Source: Volvox africanus (Eukaryota > Chlorophyta > Chlorophyceae > Chlamydomonadales > Volvocaceae). Taken from it: a stretch of 64,000 bases of DNA. The stretch covers positions 3,771,001 to 3,835,000 of the forward strand of contig BSDZ01000078.1 of the NCBI GenBank assembly GCA_030268105.1, written 5' to 3'. A program made the translations under genes and the position numbers. Under the pieces are notes generated by a model, which did not search any database, had not been told where the DNA came from, and saw only the letters and a list, made by a program, of their open reading frames with translations. Shown piece after piece: positions 37,170 through 47,900 of the stretch (position 1 is its first letter; each line of letters opens with the position of its first letter).

Positions 37170-40100
37170 TGGGTCGCGTTGCTCACACGCTTTGACAGTG
37201 CCTGAGTAAGGGGTTGTTTAGTGGGGTTAGTATGGTAGGAGATGCTACTTTTGTGTGACGCGCGTTAAGAGTGTATGCGCCGACTGCGTGAGTGACTGCA
37301 AAGCCACTACAGACACTGCTCGGTTAATGTTCAAAATAATGGTGATTATGGTGGCCGTTGATTATACTTGCTTTGTGTGTCGCAGATAAGCACGAAAGAG
37401 GTCAGGTTCAGTCCTCGGTTCGGCATATGCTCCTGGAAACTGCGAGATGCTGATGGACACCCCAGGGGAGCGCCGTGGGAGCGGACGATTCCAGATACAC
37501 CGGGACAAAAACTGATGGAGCTTGCATTCGTAGACGAGAATTTGCCACTTGTGGTGTATGCCAAGATGGTGTGGTGCATTTCATTGAGTGACCGTCTCGT
37601 ACGACGCCTTTGGACAGCTCCCTGTCTGGCCGCAAGAACCTGAACAGTCATAGACGGAAGGAATGTATTGATATTGGTAGTGGTAGTGTTAGTGTGTGCA
37701 TTGGTGCAACGTTAAGGACAGTGCCGTGTGCATTCTCAATTAAGTTTCGAGACTCCAAGGAAAGCGACGCCGCAGACGCCTGCCAAGTAGAAGGGCAAAT
37801 GGAAAGGTATATATGGTTACAAGGCTTGCAGGTAGGGAGGTTGGCTGATGATTAGTCTGTAAAAGAGAGGGGTGCCGATCGCTTACTTGTAATGGTTAGT
37901 GGGAAGTGGCACAACGGAACCGAGTTCTAGAGGGTAAGATCGGGTGCACCCATGCAGCCAAAGGCTCTCCAGAATATGCTGCCCACGATTTGTAGGTGCA
38001 CGGTGTGCAGCGGCTTATGCTCAGTTGCCGTAAAAGCGCGGCGAAACTTAGGGTGCCGTGTGCTAGGTTGCCAGAGTGTTGCCAGAAGTACTGACCAGAT
38101 TTGCAAGAGAATTGCACACCCATGGTGGAGCCATGTCTGGATGTGCCGAACTATAGATGTAGAAGGCAATATGCGGATTTGGGGAACTTAGTAAATGTCG
38201 GATTTATCGGATGCGTGTTTAAAATATACAAGGCAAGGCACAACGAGTGTTGGAATATGTGGGTCTGGTGTTCCAGTGGCTCTTACCATGCATGGTACCC
38301 GGGATAGTATTTGAGTGTTTACGTTCAGGTTATGTGTGGGGAATAGAAACCGCTTGAATGACCTGTCCGCGAGACCTGTACGGCAAATTCCAATTGGGAG
38401 AATCCCGCATCGCAGCCTGGGTAACTGTGGAGTCTGAATAATCACGACTACTTGCGTATCACGCCTCTTGAGCAGGGCTTGCGGGCAGTTATTCGATAAA
38501 AAAATAACAGTTGACAAGCTCTGGTTTTGTAGCAATACTTTAACGTGGAGAGAAGCATTGACGCAAGTGTAACGACGAAAAATCTGCGTATCTAGAACCG
38601 TTGCAACTTGGTAGATCAGTTTGACCCGTTTGCGTCGACGTCTGTCTATGGACTTCATTCGCCCTACCGGCTGCTGGGTCGGCACCGCCAAAAGACCTGC
38701 ATCAGTGGCGTGCGAAGTGTCTGCAGGTCGAGACCAAAAGCGGGCCAAAGATTGTGCACATATTGGGCAAGTCGCGGCGCCGGCAGTAACGGCAATAGCG
38801 GCCCTTGGGACGAAGCGGCCGTTTAGTGATCATGAGGAGTCTATCATGGAAAATACTACTGTGGTAAGCGCCCTCTATGGTTGGAGCAACTCAGCTGTCA
38901 GCGCAGTCACGCATTCCTTGTTTCGTCGGAACTGAAGATTTCACTGCGCAAATGGAATGCCGGGGTAATATGCTCTCTGTAGGCACGAATACCTAACACA
39001 AGAAGCTTGATGGTGCCGTCCAGCTGGTATTCAGTAACCCCCATGGCCATTTGGCTCACAAGGCTCTATGTTAAGCATTTGCGAAAGCACGACAGTCTAA
39101 TCGGATGCGACACATATATCACGGTCGCCTCCTCGTCCTGACGAAAACCATTTCTGCAGGGTGGACTTGGCGCCGCGCTGGGGGACAGCGAAACTCGCGT
39201 GCTGCGGTCTTCCGACCTGGAGAACAGCGTCGCAATTATTTCGGGTGCACTCCGGTAAGTTTAGGTATTTCCCAGATTCAATAGAAGTGCTTGCGCGGAC
39301 GTTGTCCAGGCATCTTGCCTACTCACCCTCGTTGTGAATGGGGCCTGGTGGGCGGCATGATGATGTAACACAGTGTGCAGTCGCGCTTGGTGATGGTTGC
39401 GATATCCCAGTCCGCCCTATAGCGAAAGACCACGGGCGCCCCTGGCAACCCCAACGGCAACTCTTGCCTTGCACCTGGCAACTCGGCTGCCGCAGGTGGC
39501 GCAGCCCCGTCAAACCATACAAGCTGCCACGTCTGCGCGGACCGCGCTTACCAACTGCCGTTCGCGGCATCGTCGATGTGGGAACCGACAATGACCACGA
39601 CGATGGCAACCAGCCGGGGCAGCATTTGGCCCATCAGCAGCGGAGGCCAGCGGGCTGCAACGGCTGCACACCACAGTCACATGAGCAGCAGGTCCAACAG
39701 GTATGCAGAACGCGGACAATAGGAGGGCAGCAGTCGGGCCGTTATTGCCTGTACCAGGCAGGTGAACTTCTTTAGGGTTACACAACATCCAACGACCAAA
39801 TGTTCCATACGATCCCACCTCTTGCCTATGGGAAGTGACCGCTGCGCTCTCGTGTAACTTCATCCTCCTGTGCCGTGCTCACAACCCGGTGCGCAGGGAC
39901 CAGAACCCGCTAAGCAGCAGGCCCTCAGTGTCCAGCCTCAGCCTGAGTGGGGTCGGCTGTTCAGCGCGCTAAGTCTGGGCGGACCGGCGCGTGGCAGTCA
40001 GCGGACGGACCCAGTGTGGGCAGCAGCGACTAGCAACAGGACAGGAGGTGGAGGTGGAGGCATTCGCGGCTCTGACTGGAGTGCAGCGAACATCACATCA

Positions 40101-40492
40101 GGTGGGTGCAAGAAGGGCAGAATGTAGAATATTTCCGGGTGCGGAGCCTACGTCTGCTGATCCTTCACGCGTTCAAGTCAGGGGCGATGTTATATGTGCC
40201 TAGCTACTGGATGTGTCGGCCGGGATGACGCGATTAACAGCAAATTTTAAAGAAAGTTTAGCAAAACAAAAATGGATGAGTGCCGAACCTAAGCTGATAA
40301 AAACGGGTTTTGTGCAGTTGCTGACGTACGGTTGCCCAATGTAGAGCATGGACGTGAAATAACGGTGGCTATTAATTACCTTAAGGTATAATGTTTATAC
40401 AGCGCAGGGACCTGCACCAAACGTTTCCGATCTGAAAACCTTTATAATTTAGAACAAAGAATATACAGTTTCTGTGATGGACAAACAGCGGC
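37170..40492 (+). other. Unresolved stretch with scattered exon-like segments
   Basis: Probably introns and exons of the plus-strand gene(s) on either side. The best exon candidates are about 39159-39257 (between CTGCAG and GTAAGT, reading LGAALGDSETRVLRSSDLEN) and about 39897-40100 (after CGCAG and ending before GTGGGT, reading PEPAKQQALSVQPQPEWG and GSDWSAANITS). A 91-codon frame at 37368-37643 is also open. None carries a known domain, so no gene model is offered. Confidence 0.35.
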
Positions 40493-41182
40493 GTGTCTTC
40501 CCGTGGTACTCACTCACCAGTCCACCTCCGGCTCATATACCGCCAGCTTGAGTGTCATGTGAGGCGCTCTGTGTTGGAGCGCGACGTGTGGCGCGGCCGG
40601 AAGCTGAAGAACCCCGTATATGGCAACCGTCAGCGTCATCTGCCGCGTCATCTGCGCGCCGCCGCATCGTCCTATGCAGGCATGGATCCACTCAAGGGAT
40701 GTGCACAAACTGGCAGTGAAGGTTATTGCGTCGGCAGCGTCGGTGACAACCAACATGTTTTGCCTGCCAGGCACAGCCCTGGCGACGCCAACCGGTCATG
40801 CTACCCTAATCACCACGTCGGAAACAGCAATGCAGCTGCAGCTGGTGCATCAGGGAGCAAACTTATGGGGGCTAATGAGGGGGTGGAGGGAATGGATGCG
40901 GACGACGTTGTCATTTCTGACGCCGGACTGACATCGGCTTCTGTGTCTGCTCCCGGTGCAGCTCCGAGGGTTCCCGGCGCCGCTGTGCCCGCTCCATGGA
41001 ACTTACCGAAGCTGGGGATGGCTAGCGAAGTCGCGGCGGAGGCGAAGCCGGTTAAAGTTGCAGCTGGGCAGGGGTTCGGGCAGTGTACCAGTCGAACGGG
41101 ATCCGTATGCGGGGTACGGGGCGGCTTTCTAGCCCAGGAGGCTTACAGGCTACTGGCAGCTCCAGGCTCGAGCCACGACTAA
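40493..41182 (+). CDS. Unrecognised coding segment, likely a 3' exon
   Basis: A 229-codon open frame ending at 41182 (..AYRLLAAPGSSHD). From about 40840 on it has protein-like composition: EGMDADDVVISDAG, then a Pro/Ala linker with AVPAPWNLPKLGMASE. In the overlapping frame (40620-40931) there is AMQLQLVHQGANLWGLM followed by RGWREWM, which resembles the L-x-L..G-x-x-W..GW-x-x-F core of B3 domains. The true exon may therefore switch frame near 40860. It could be the end of the gene starting at 32230 or a separate one. Confidence 0.35.
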   Translation: MSSRGTHSPVHLRLIYRQLECHVRRSVLERDVWRGRKLKNPVYGNRQRHLPRHLRAAASSYAGMDPLKGCAQTGSEGYCVGSVGDNQHVLPARHSPGDANRSCYPNHHVGNSNAAAAGASGSKLMGANEGVEGMDADDVVISDAGLTSASVSAPGAAPRVPGAAVPAPWNLPKLGMASEVAAEAKPVKVAAGQGFGQCTSRTGSVCGVRGGFLAQEAYRLLAAPGSSHD

Positions 41183-42317
41183 AGCCCAGGAGGGTCTGCG
41201 ACTGATGACAAGGACGATCATGAGGATAGGAATGATGATCATCATATAGATTATTGCGGTAACGTGGGAGCGACGGCGCGCGTGAGGTCCTTTATTTCCA
41301 GGCTTGTTGTTTCAATCGTGACACAAGCGCTGTGGAGCTCTGCTGTCCATGCACTTTTCGGCCGCCAAGCTCGGCCCATTCTTCGTTTTTCGCATTTTCT
41401 CCTGACTTGAAATCTTCCTTACGACACGTCCTGAGTTGCCGACGTTCCACCTGCCGGTACTCAACTTTCACTCATCACGGACTTGTTGCGGCTTTTTGCG
41501 CCAACTGGCATAAAGTCGCCACAGTACACGCATACCCTAACCTGAGCCATTTTGCAGGAGCTCCAGTTATTATCAATCCTCGCATAATTGCTGACGTGCA
41601 TGTTTTTGAACAAGGTCGGCGCTTTGAACCTTAAAGCATTGTGGGCCACGGGCTATGTGTTGCCCTCCCTTGATTGTGTATTGAGCTCTATAAAGAGTCC
41701 GCGATGACCTCAACCGCACGTCGGGCTGACGGACATGCCGAGGTGGGATTGGTTCTCCGGGATGTCTTGGTTCATGGGGGCGAACCCATTGCTGGTGACA
41801 GCTGCAGCTGCTGCACGGTTGGGGAGATGCGGCGCGCTGCAGGACGTGCATGTCGGTTGTATGCTCTCCTTCAGCAACGGTGTAGTCGTTCAGCGAGGTA
41901 AAGCGGTCACGCGAATTTAAATTTCTTACACGGCATGATCAATGTGTGCCATACCCCATGGGCCGTCATGATGCGGCAAACATTGGGTTTTGCATGGATT
42001 CGTTATGGAAACCCACAGGTGCTCCTTGTCCTCCTGGACTTTTATGGCCACTTCGATGATTGCTCACGGATCCACGGGCCAAACCCCATGTCTATCCGCT
42101 GCGGTTATGTTGATGTGCTGTCTTGTGGTGGACAGGCCCGTGTCGATTGCACCCTGCACACCTGAGAGCTGCATGAAGCGGTATCTCCCTGTAAGAACCG
42201 AGTCCTGACAACGGCCTCTGGCCGCCTTGGTTGATCTATGCCTGTAAAAGATCGATACAACATGTAAGCGTAGCTAGGTGACAACTACAATTCTTAAACG
42301 CACACATTAAAAAAGAA

Positions 42318-42336
42318 TTATATATATATATATATA
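42318..42336. repeat. (TA)n microsatellite
   Basis: Alternating TA run directly before a short telomere-like sequence. Confidence 0.8.
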
Positions 42337-42338
42337 CA

Positions 42339-42353
42339 CCCTAAAACCCTAAA
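42339..42353. repeat. Short interstitial telomere-like repeat
   Basis: CCCTAAAACCCTAAA: one unit of the Chlamydomonas-type (CCCTAAAA) and one of the plant/Volvox-type (CCCTAAA) telomere repeat, next to a TA tract. Two units may be chance or a scar of break repair. Confidence 0.4.
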
Positions 42354-42370
42354 TATATAAATATGTCTGT

Positions 42371-43810
42371 GTGTGTGTCACCCAAACGAGTGCCCATCGG
42401 CGCATCAAGCTCTCCTCCCCGTTTGGTTTTCAAGGCTTCTGGCCGCTCATGCTCACCCTCCCGGCCCCCCGCCTAGCTTCGCTCCGTAATGCCCTCTTTG
42501 TGCCATCTGCAGACCTGCGGAACCTGTTCCGACCCCTTCCTGGCGCGCCGAGTGTGCGGCTCCGTCCCAAACGGCCACCCAAAAGGTATTGCGCTGATAA
42601 TGCGCTATGGGCATCGAATAATTGGAAAAGACAGTCTGCTGTCTGCGACAGCCCATCTAGTCCAGCAAAATGCAGGCCTGGGCCAATGTCGCAGCACGGC
42701 GTCGGCATTGGTGCGTCCGATGGCATTGCCCCGGCCACGACCCACGGGTTGTTTCCCAAGGAGCTGGGCCAAGCTTCAAGTCGCATGGAGGTTGCCGCCG
42801 TGCCCCCCGGACCTGCACTGCTGGAGCAACGCCAAGGAAGCCGATTTCCGACTACAGGTTGGCCCCCGCAAGGACAACAACATCAGCAACAGCACCATCA
42901 CCAGCATGACGAGCAGCACCAACAGCAACGGCACCAGACCTGGAAGGCCCCCGATGCACTGGCCAGCCTCCAGGACCCTCAACCGCATGGGCGACCGCCT
43001 GAGGGGCTAGTGGTTAATCACAACGCAGTGGGGGAACAGCAGGCTCAGGCGCCACTAAATTGCCAGCGAGATGGCGAACCTGGGCTCGGGCCCGCTGCGC
43101 CATCAAATGTGGCGCAGCCGCTGGTGCGTAAACAGTCTGCAGCTTTAGGCCCCGAGGCTGCCTCAATCCAAAGGCGCGGCCTCCACTGGGCTGGCGTCGC
43201 CGTGGCCGGGACAGACGCCACCGTGGATGCCACCAGGCAGTTACCAGCAGGCGACAGGGCGGGTGGGGCTTCGGTCACAGCAAGCGCAACTGCCGGAACG
43301 GATGTTGTCGTAGTCGGGCTTGATGGCCGAGGAGGAGCTTGGAAAGCGAGTCAGCAGCGACCGCCTCAACAGCAGCAAGGCAAACCTCAATCGTTACCGC
43401 CGGCCCAACAGCAGCAGTGGACTCAACCCACACAGCAAGCCAACATGGGATCCCAGCCACCACGACCGTCACTGCAGCAGCAGCAGCAGCAGCAGCAGCG
43501 CGCACAAACTGTGCGCCAGTCAGCCAGCCCAGTGAGGGGAACAAGCCGCATATTGGGCCGGGGTCGCGGCAGCGGCAGCAGCAGCAGCAGCGATCGGGCC
43601 GGCCGGGGCCGAGGCAGGGAAGGAGCCCATAGCCCGTCCGCTAGGGGTCCCTCTCAGCCTGCGCCGGTGCCAGCAGCTCCTACTGTGGCGCCCGCAATGG
43701 CGCGAGATGCCTGTTGCCCCATTTGCGGTGCGCCATTTCCGGCCCGTATGAAAAATTCGGAGGTGAACGCGCACCTGGATGCGTGCGTGAATTCGATGCC
43801 CACTACATGA
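42371..43810 (+). CDS. Gln-rich protein with C-terminal UBZ4-type zinc finger
   Basis: The open frame has no convincing ATG at its start, so upstream exons or a later start are likely. An ATG at 42363 in another frame reads MSVCVSPKRVPIGASSSPPR and may be part of the real N-terminus. The middle is rich in Gln and His (CAG/CAA runs near 42870-42940 and 43350-43500) and then in RGRG and Ser. The C-terminus has CPICGAPFPARMKNSEVNAH and LDAC, a C-x2-C..H-x3-C finger like the ubiquitin-binding UBZ4 (Rad18-type) domains of DNA-damage proteins such as Rad18, WRNIP1, SPRTN and Pol kappa. The loop between the second Cys and the His is about four residues longer than in Rad18. A DNA-damage role is inferred from the finger alone; no catalytic domain was found. 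The stop is at 43808-43810. Confidence 0.6.
   Translation: MCVTQTSAHRRIKLSSPFGFQGFWPLMLTLPAPRLASLRNALFVPSADLRNLFRPLPGAPSVRLRPKRPPKRYCADNALWASNNWKRQSAVCDSPSSPAKCRPGPMSQHGVGIGASDGIAPATTHGLFPKELGQASSRMEVAAVPPGPALLEQRQGSRFPTTGWPPQGQQHQQQHHHQHDEQHQQQRHQTWKAPDALASLQDPQPHGRPPEGLVVNHNAVGEQQAQAPLNCQRDGEPGLGPAAPSNVAQPLVRKQSAALGPEAASIQRRGLHWAGVAVAGTDATVDATRQLPAGDRAGGASVTASATAGTDVVVVGLDGRGGAWKASQQRPPQQQQGKPQSLPPAQQQQWTQPTQQANMGSQPPRPSLQQQQQQQQRAQTVRQSASPVRGTSRILGRGRGSGSSSSSDRAGRGRGREGAHSPSARGPSQPAPVPAAPTVAPAMARDACCPICGAPFPARMKNSEVNAHLDACVNSMPTT
43474..43499 (+). repeat. (CAG)n poly-Gln tract in coding sequence
   Basis: Eight or so CAG codons in a row inside the Gln-rich protein. Such tracts vary in length between strains. 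Confidence 0.8.
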
Positions 43811-44941
43811 CGATCGTCATGCTGCTCACGTAGGTTAAGCTACCCATTCGGCGATGTGCACTGCTACCTGCGACATTAGCTTTCTGGATGCTGCGTGCCA
43901 GCGATAATTATCACCAGACTGACAGTTTGTAGTACTATCGTCTCTGGAACTGGGATGAACCCGTTTTAGATGTGTATTGGGCCAGCCTACGATATACTTT
44001 GTAAGTATCCCATGAGGCTCTGTTATCATGCCTGCTCAGGGTCTGCTGCTGCTAGATTTCTTGTAGAAGTGCAAATGCACGGTTACCATGATTTACAGTC
44101 TAGCTCTGAAGCTTAAATGAGGAAAACTGATTAGCCTTGGCAGTATAAACGCAAAGGCTCTTGATATCATTTGGTGCGGCGGAAGAGAAAACGACATTGC
44201 CCGCATATTCACACGTACCCATAAGAATTCAATATGAGCTACTCATTAGCATCCAATACATTGTTTCTCACCGGCATAAATGTCGGCAAACTCTCTGCAA
44301 CGCATCCGGAGAAAGAATATCAAGAGAGCGGTGCTTGCCCGCAAGCACCCCTCAGGCAGCATCACCTCCGATGATATCTGATGATGCCGCGAATGGCACG
44401 TCGGACATGCACCGCAACCAGATGTGCGAATGGCATTGAACGGCCTATACCTTATTTGGACAAAAAATAGCAGCAAGGCACGAAACGGCTTCACTACTAC
44501 CACACACTCCAGCGGCGCCAGATAATTTGGCGACCAACACAGCTGGACATGTATATATACCGTCAACTGACTACCCTTGATTTACCAAAAGAAATTACGA
44601 TACGGGGACGCGGCAGAATCACGCCGAAGGAATAGTAAAGCCATATTCAGGTTGGAAACTGTCCATCCCGGCTGCAGTGTGCATGGCCATATGGCCGGTC
44701 AGCAACCGCAATGCCTTACTGGTGAGTGGATGAGGCAGCGGCGTCATCATGTTTATGAGGCATGCCGCAGGCCGACGCCAATGTTTGTGTACCCGGACGG
44801 GCCCGGACACGGTGCGCCAATCCCGCACCCTTACCCTGGTCCCACCAGCCATCTTAAGTTTGGCTGGGAGCTCCTCCCAGTCAATGTTCCGCTTGATGTG
44901 CAACAACCCTGGTGCGGAAGCCCCCTTTTTCAATGGCCAGC
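43811..44941. other. Convergent 3' region between UBZ-finger gene and acyl-CoA oxidase
   Basis: Holds the 3' UTRs of the two converging genes. Small frames on both strands (for example 44577-45125, +) are mostly shadows. An LHIKRNIDWEELPAKL frame on the minus strand near 44900 could be one more acyl-CoA oxidase exon, but the link is not clear. Confidence 0.4.
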
Positions 44942-47900
44942 TCAGACCTTGCGCCAGTCAAATGCGATGGGGGCCTGCAAAAGGTGGTCGGGAATGCCGA
45001 ACGAGTCGCACAGGGTCACTGCAGCACACCGCGGTCCGCCCGCCGTCAGTGCACTGTACAGCTCCGCTGTAGCGTTGCGTAGAGCAACGACATCGGCACG
45101 ATTGAGGGCACCGACCGCAAGGTAGAAATCGAGTGAACGCTGAATTCGGCTGAGGCCGTAGAGCTGTGCCAAGAGCTCCAGTGCCGGTCGCAATGATTCC
45201 GGAGCACGGTCCAGCTCCTGAGCAACGGTTTGGATGACAGCAGAGGCAATTATAAAGAAACTTCTAGATGTATACAGCTTTCATACCCCGTAGCTCACGC
45301 GGGCGACCCTTCCACCGTTTACCCTATACACTGCTGTTTTCACTCTCTTACGCTTCTCGCTCATGGCTGAATCCCCAATGGCTGAATCCCCCTCTCTGCC
45401 GTCCTCCTCCGTACTAATCCATCTGCACACATACTGCTAAATACCAATATCTTCCTGGCATACCAATCTCTTCCTACACAAGACACTGTCATCTCCTTCT
45501 CACCTGCAGGAAGTTCGCGTGGCAAAAGCGCTCCATGGAGGCCCACCCAATGGACACCACCACATCGAGCAGCCGGTCAAAGGCAGCGGCGGATGCAGCG
45601 GCCTTTGCAGCAGGGCCGTCGGCGCGGGTTGCGGCGGAGACCATCTCGCCGGCGACTTGCGCGACAAGGGCTGACTCACGAAATGCCAGCAGCGACTGCA
45701 AGGTCTTGGCACAGCTGGCGCCACCGGTCGCAAGGACACCGGCGGCTGGCGTGGCGGGGGACCCCCGAGCCAGGGCGGCCTTGTCTTCCAGCAGCGAGCG
45801 AGCCACCTGATGGAGATCGACACGGAACCGTTCAAGCACGTCAGGGAATTTCCAAGTTTCCGCAGCAGAGCAGGGCGGCAGCAATGGGTAAAAGCAGGAG
45901 GTGAAGTCAGAGGCAAGGAACGGAACAGGCTCTGTAGTGGGTCAAGCAGTACGAAGCCCGGGTCATACCAAGTGATCGGGTTGAGAGGTTCGGTACACCT
46001 CTTCGGCCCAATCCACCCCGAGCTCTACCCAAGGTCACCTGTTGCATCATAACGGTGTTGTCACCCTCAAAAGTCACGTCGACGTTCATATCTGTCATCA
46101 GAGGACCGATCTTGTTGGACGACAGGAAGCCCATGCCGCCGCAGCACTCCCGGCAGTCCTGAAGGGGGTCGGGTGCGCGGATTGCAGTTGGGGGCCGATC
46201 CTCATCGACGCATCTCACATACGGGACGTAAACCATGAAATGAAAGTGGTCATAGCACCAAACTTCCAGTCGTCGCTCGTGCCCTGGCCCCTTCTTAAAC
46301 CTTAGCCCACTACCTGCATGGCCTCCACCCTTCCCCAGGTTGCAGCAGCCTTCAGGCCCGACGACAGCACGTGGATAGCCTTTGCATCAGTGGGGCGGCG
46401 GGCAGCCACCAGAGTCTTCAGGTGCCCCAAAGCGAAGTGCAGCGCGTATGTCTGGGCCAGTGGGGGCAGCAGGCGGGCCTGTGCGAAAAGGGACGGGCAA
46501 GAAGAAAAGAAGAAAGGTTTGATCGGAATATGGCATGTATATTTGATTGGAATATAGCATTTATGGCTGAACACATCGCCACCCATCGTCTGCACTACTC
46601 GTCCTTCTACTGATGCGAACTCACATGCAAGCGCTTTCTTCGGTCTCGCCACCCCCGTTTATTAATCTCCCACCCCCACCTGGTGCGTCACGTAGTCCAT
46701 AATGGGGCGGTCGCCAAACTGGGTACGATTGCAGCTGTAGCGGATGGCAATAGTCAGTGCCAACTTGGCGCCGTCCACACCTCCGGAGGCAATGAGCACG
46801 CGGCCTACACACAGTTGCAGGTTTGGACGGGATCAGCAGCAATGAGTGCGTATGCCTGGTATCACCACGTGTGAGTGCCAACCCAGTCCCGGCTGATTCG
46901 TTGGAGCTGTTTGGAGCTCTAGTTGGGTAGATGGCAGAGTGTAACCCCCCATTATCTTATACCAATAGTCGTCTCTGTAGAGGCGCTCTACCAAGTGCCC
47001 TCTTCTTCCTACAGGCCCATTCCGCACCTACCGGTGGTTAGGCCGCCCACCACTGTCCCGAAGCGCTGAGACACGCTCGGAATGGACGAGGAATATGCGC
47101 CGTCCGGGGACACAGTGGCGAACGCGTCCAGCATATCCTATTTGTGCTCAGTGGGGGCGAAGTGCGAATTGGAATTAGACGCCAATATGCTGTCGATACA
47201 AAGGTAAGCAAGTTGTTGGAAACGGGCGATGGAACCCAGCAAGAACTGCCGGAGGAGGAAGGAGCGATGCTGACAGAGAGATAACAGAGAGATGCTGGAC
47301 CGTGCCCAGATGGACTCCAGGTCCTCATTCTTTGGTTCTCCTTATCTCTCCCGGCTGAAGCCATTGCCAACATCTTTCAACGCACGCAGTCACACGCGCA
47401 CCTCCCGGGGCACTCGCACGTGGTCAAACCAGATGCGGCCGTTGTCCACCCCATTCAGGCCCATCTTGGGACCCTGGTCGGCGATGCGGACACCGGGCAT
47501 CAGCTGGCCCTGGTCATCACGAAGGCGCACCACGAACACGTGGGGGCCCTGCGGGGTTAGGGAGCATAGGGGCACCGGGTTATGGGAGGTGGATGGTTTG
47601 AAGGGAAGCTGCAGATGCCCACGGCTGCACGGGACAAGGGACTCAGGATAGTTGGGACCTTCCTTTTCCCATGCTGCCAGTACGACATGATACCTCACAT
47701 CTTACTCTTCATTCATCGATGCAATTGGGCTGCATCCCGCCCATCCCCTACGCCGGCACGCACCATCATCCGGTAGAGTCGCCTGACGCCTTGACTCACC
47801 TGCCATTGGCCGCCGACGGTGAGCTGCGCAAACACAGCGCAAATCTTGCCGTGTTGTCCCGAGCCGCCGATCCAGTACTTGCTGGCCTCGTCATTCGGAG

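Larger units (their letters stand above)
41183..42370. other. Region without a resolved gene
   Basis: Short plus-strand frames such as 41735-41920 (FSGMSWFMGANPLLVTAA) and 41935-42165 could be exons leading into the UBZ-finger gene, but none is recognisable. It ends with a TA microsatellite and a short telomere-like sequence. Confidence 0.35.

Noticed and set aside
42371..43810. Calling the Gln-rich gene RAD18 or a Y-family polymerase
   Set aside because: Only the UBZ-like finger is visible; no RING, SAP or polymerase motif was found in the neighbouring frames.
45535..45810. Plus-strand Ala-rich frame
   Set aside because: Antisense to the acyl-CoA oxidase C-terminal helical exon.
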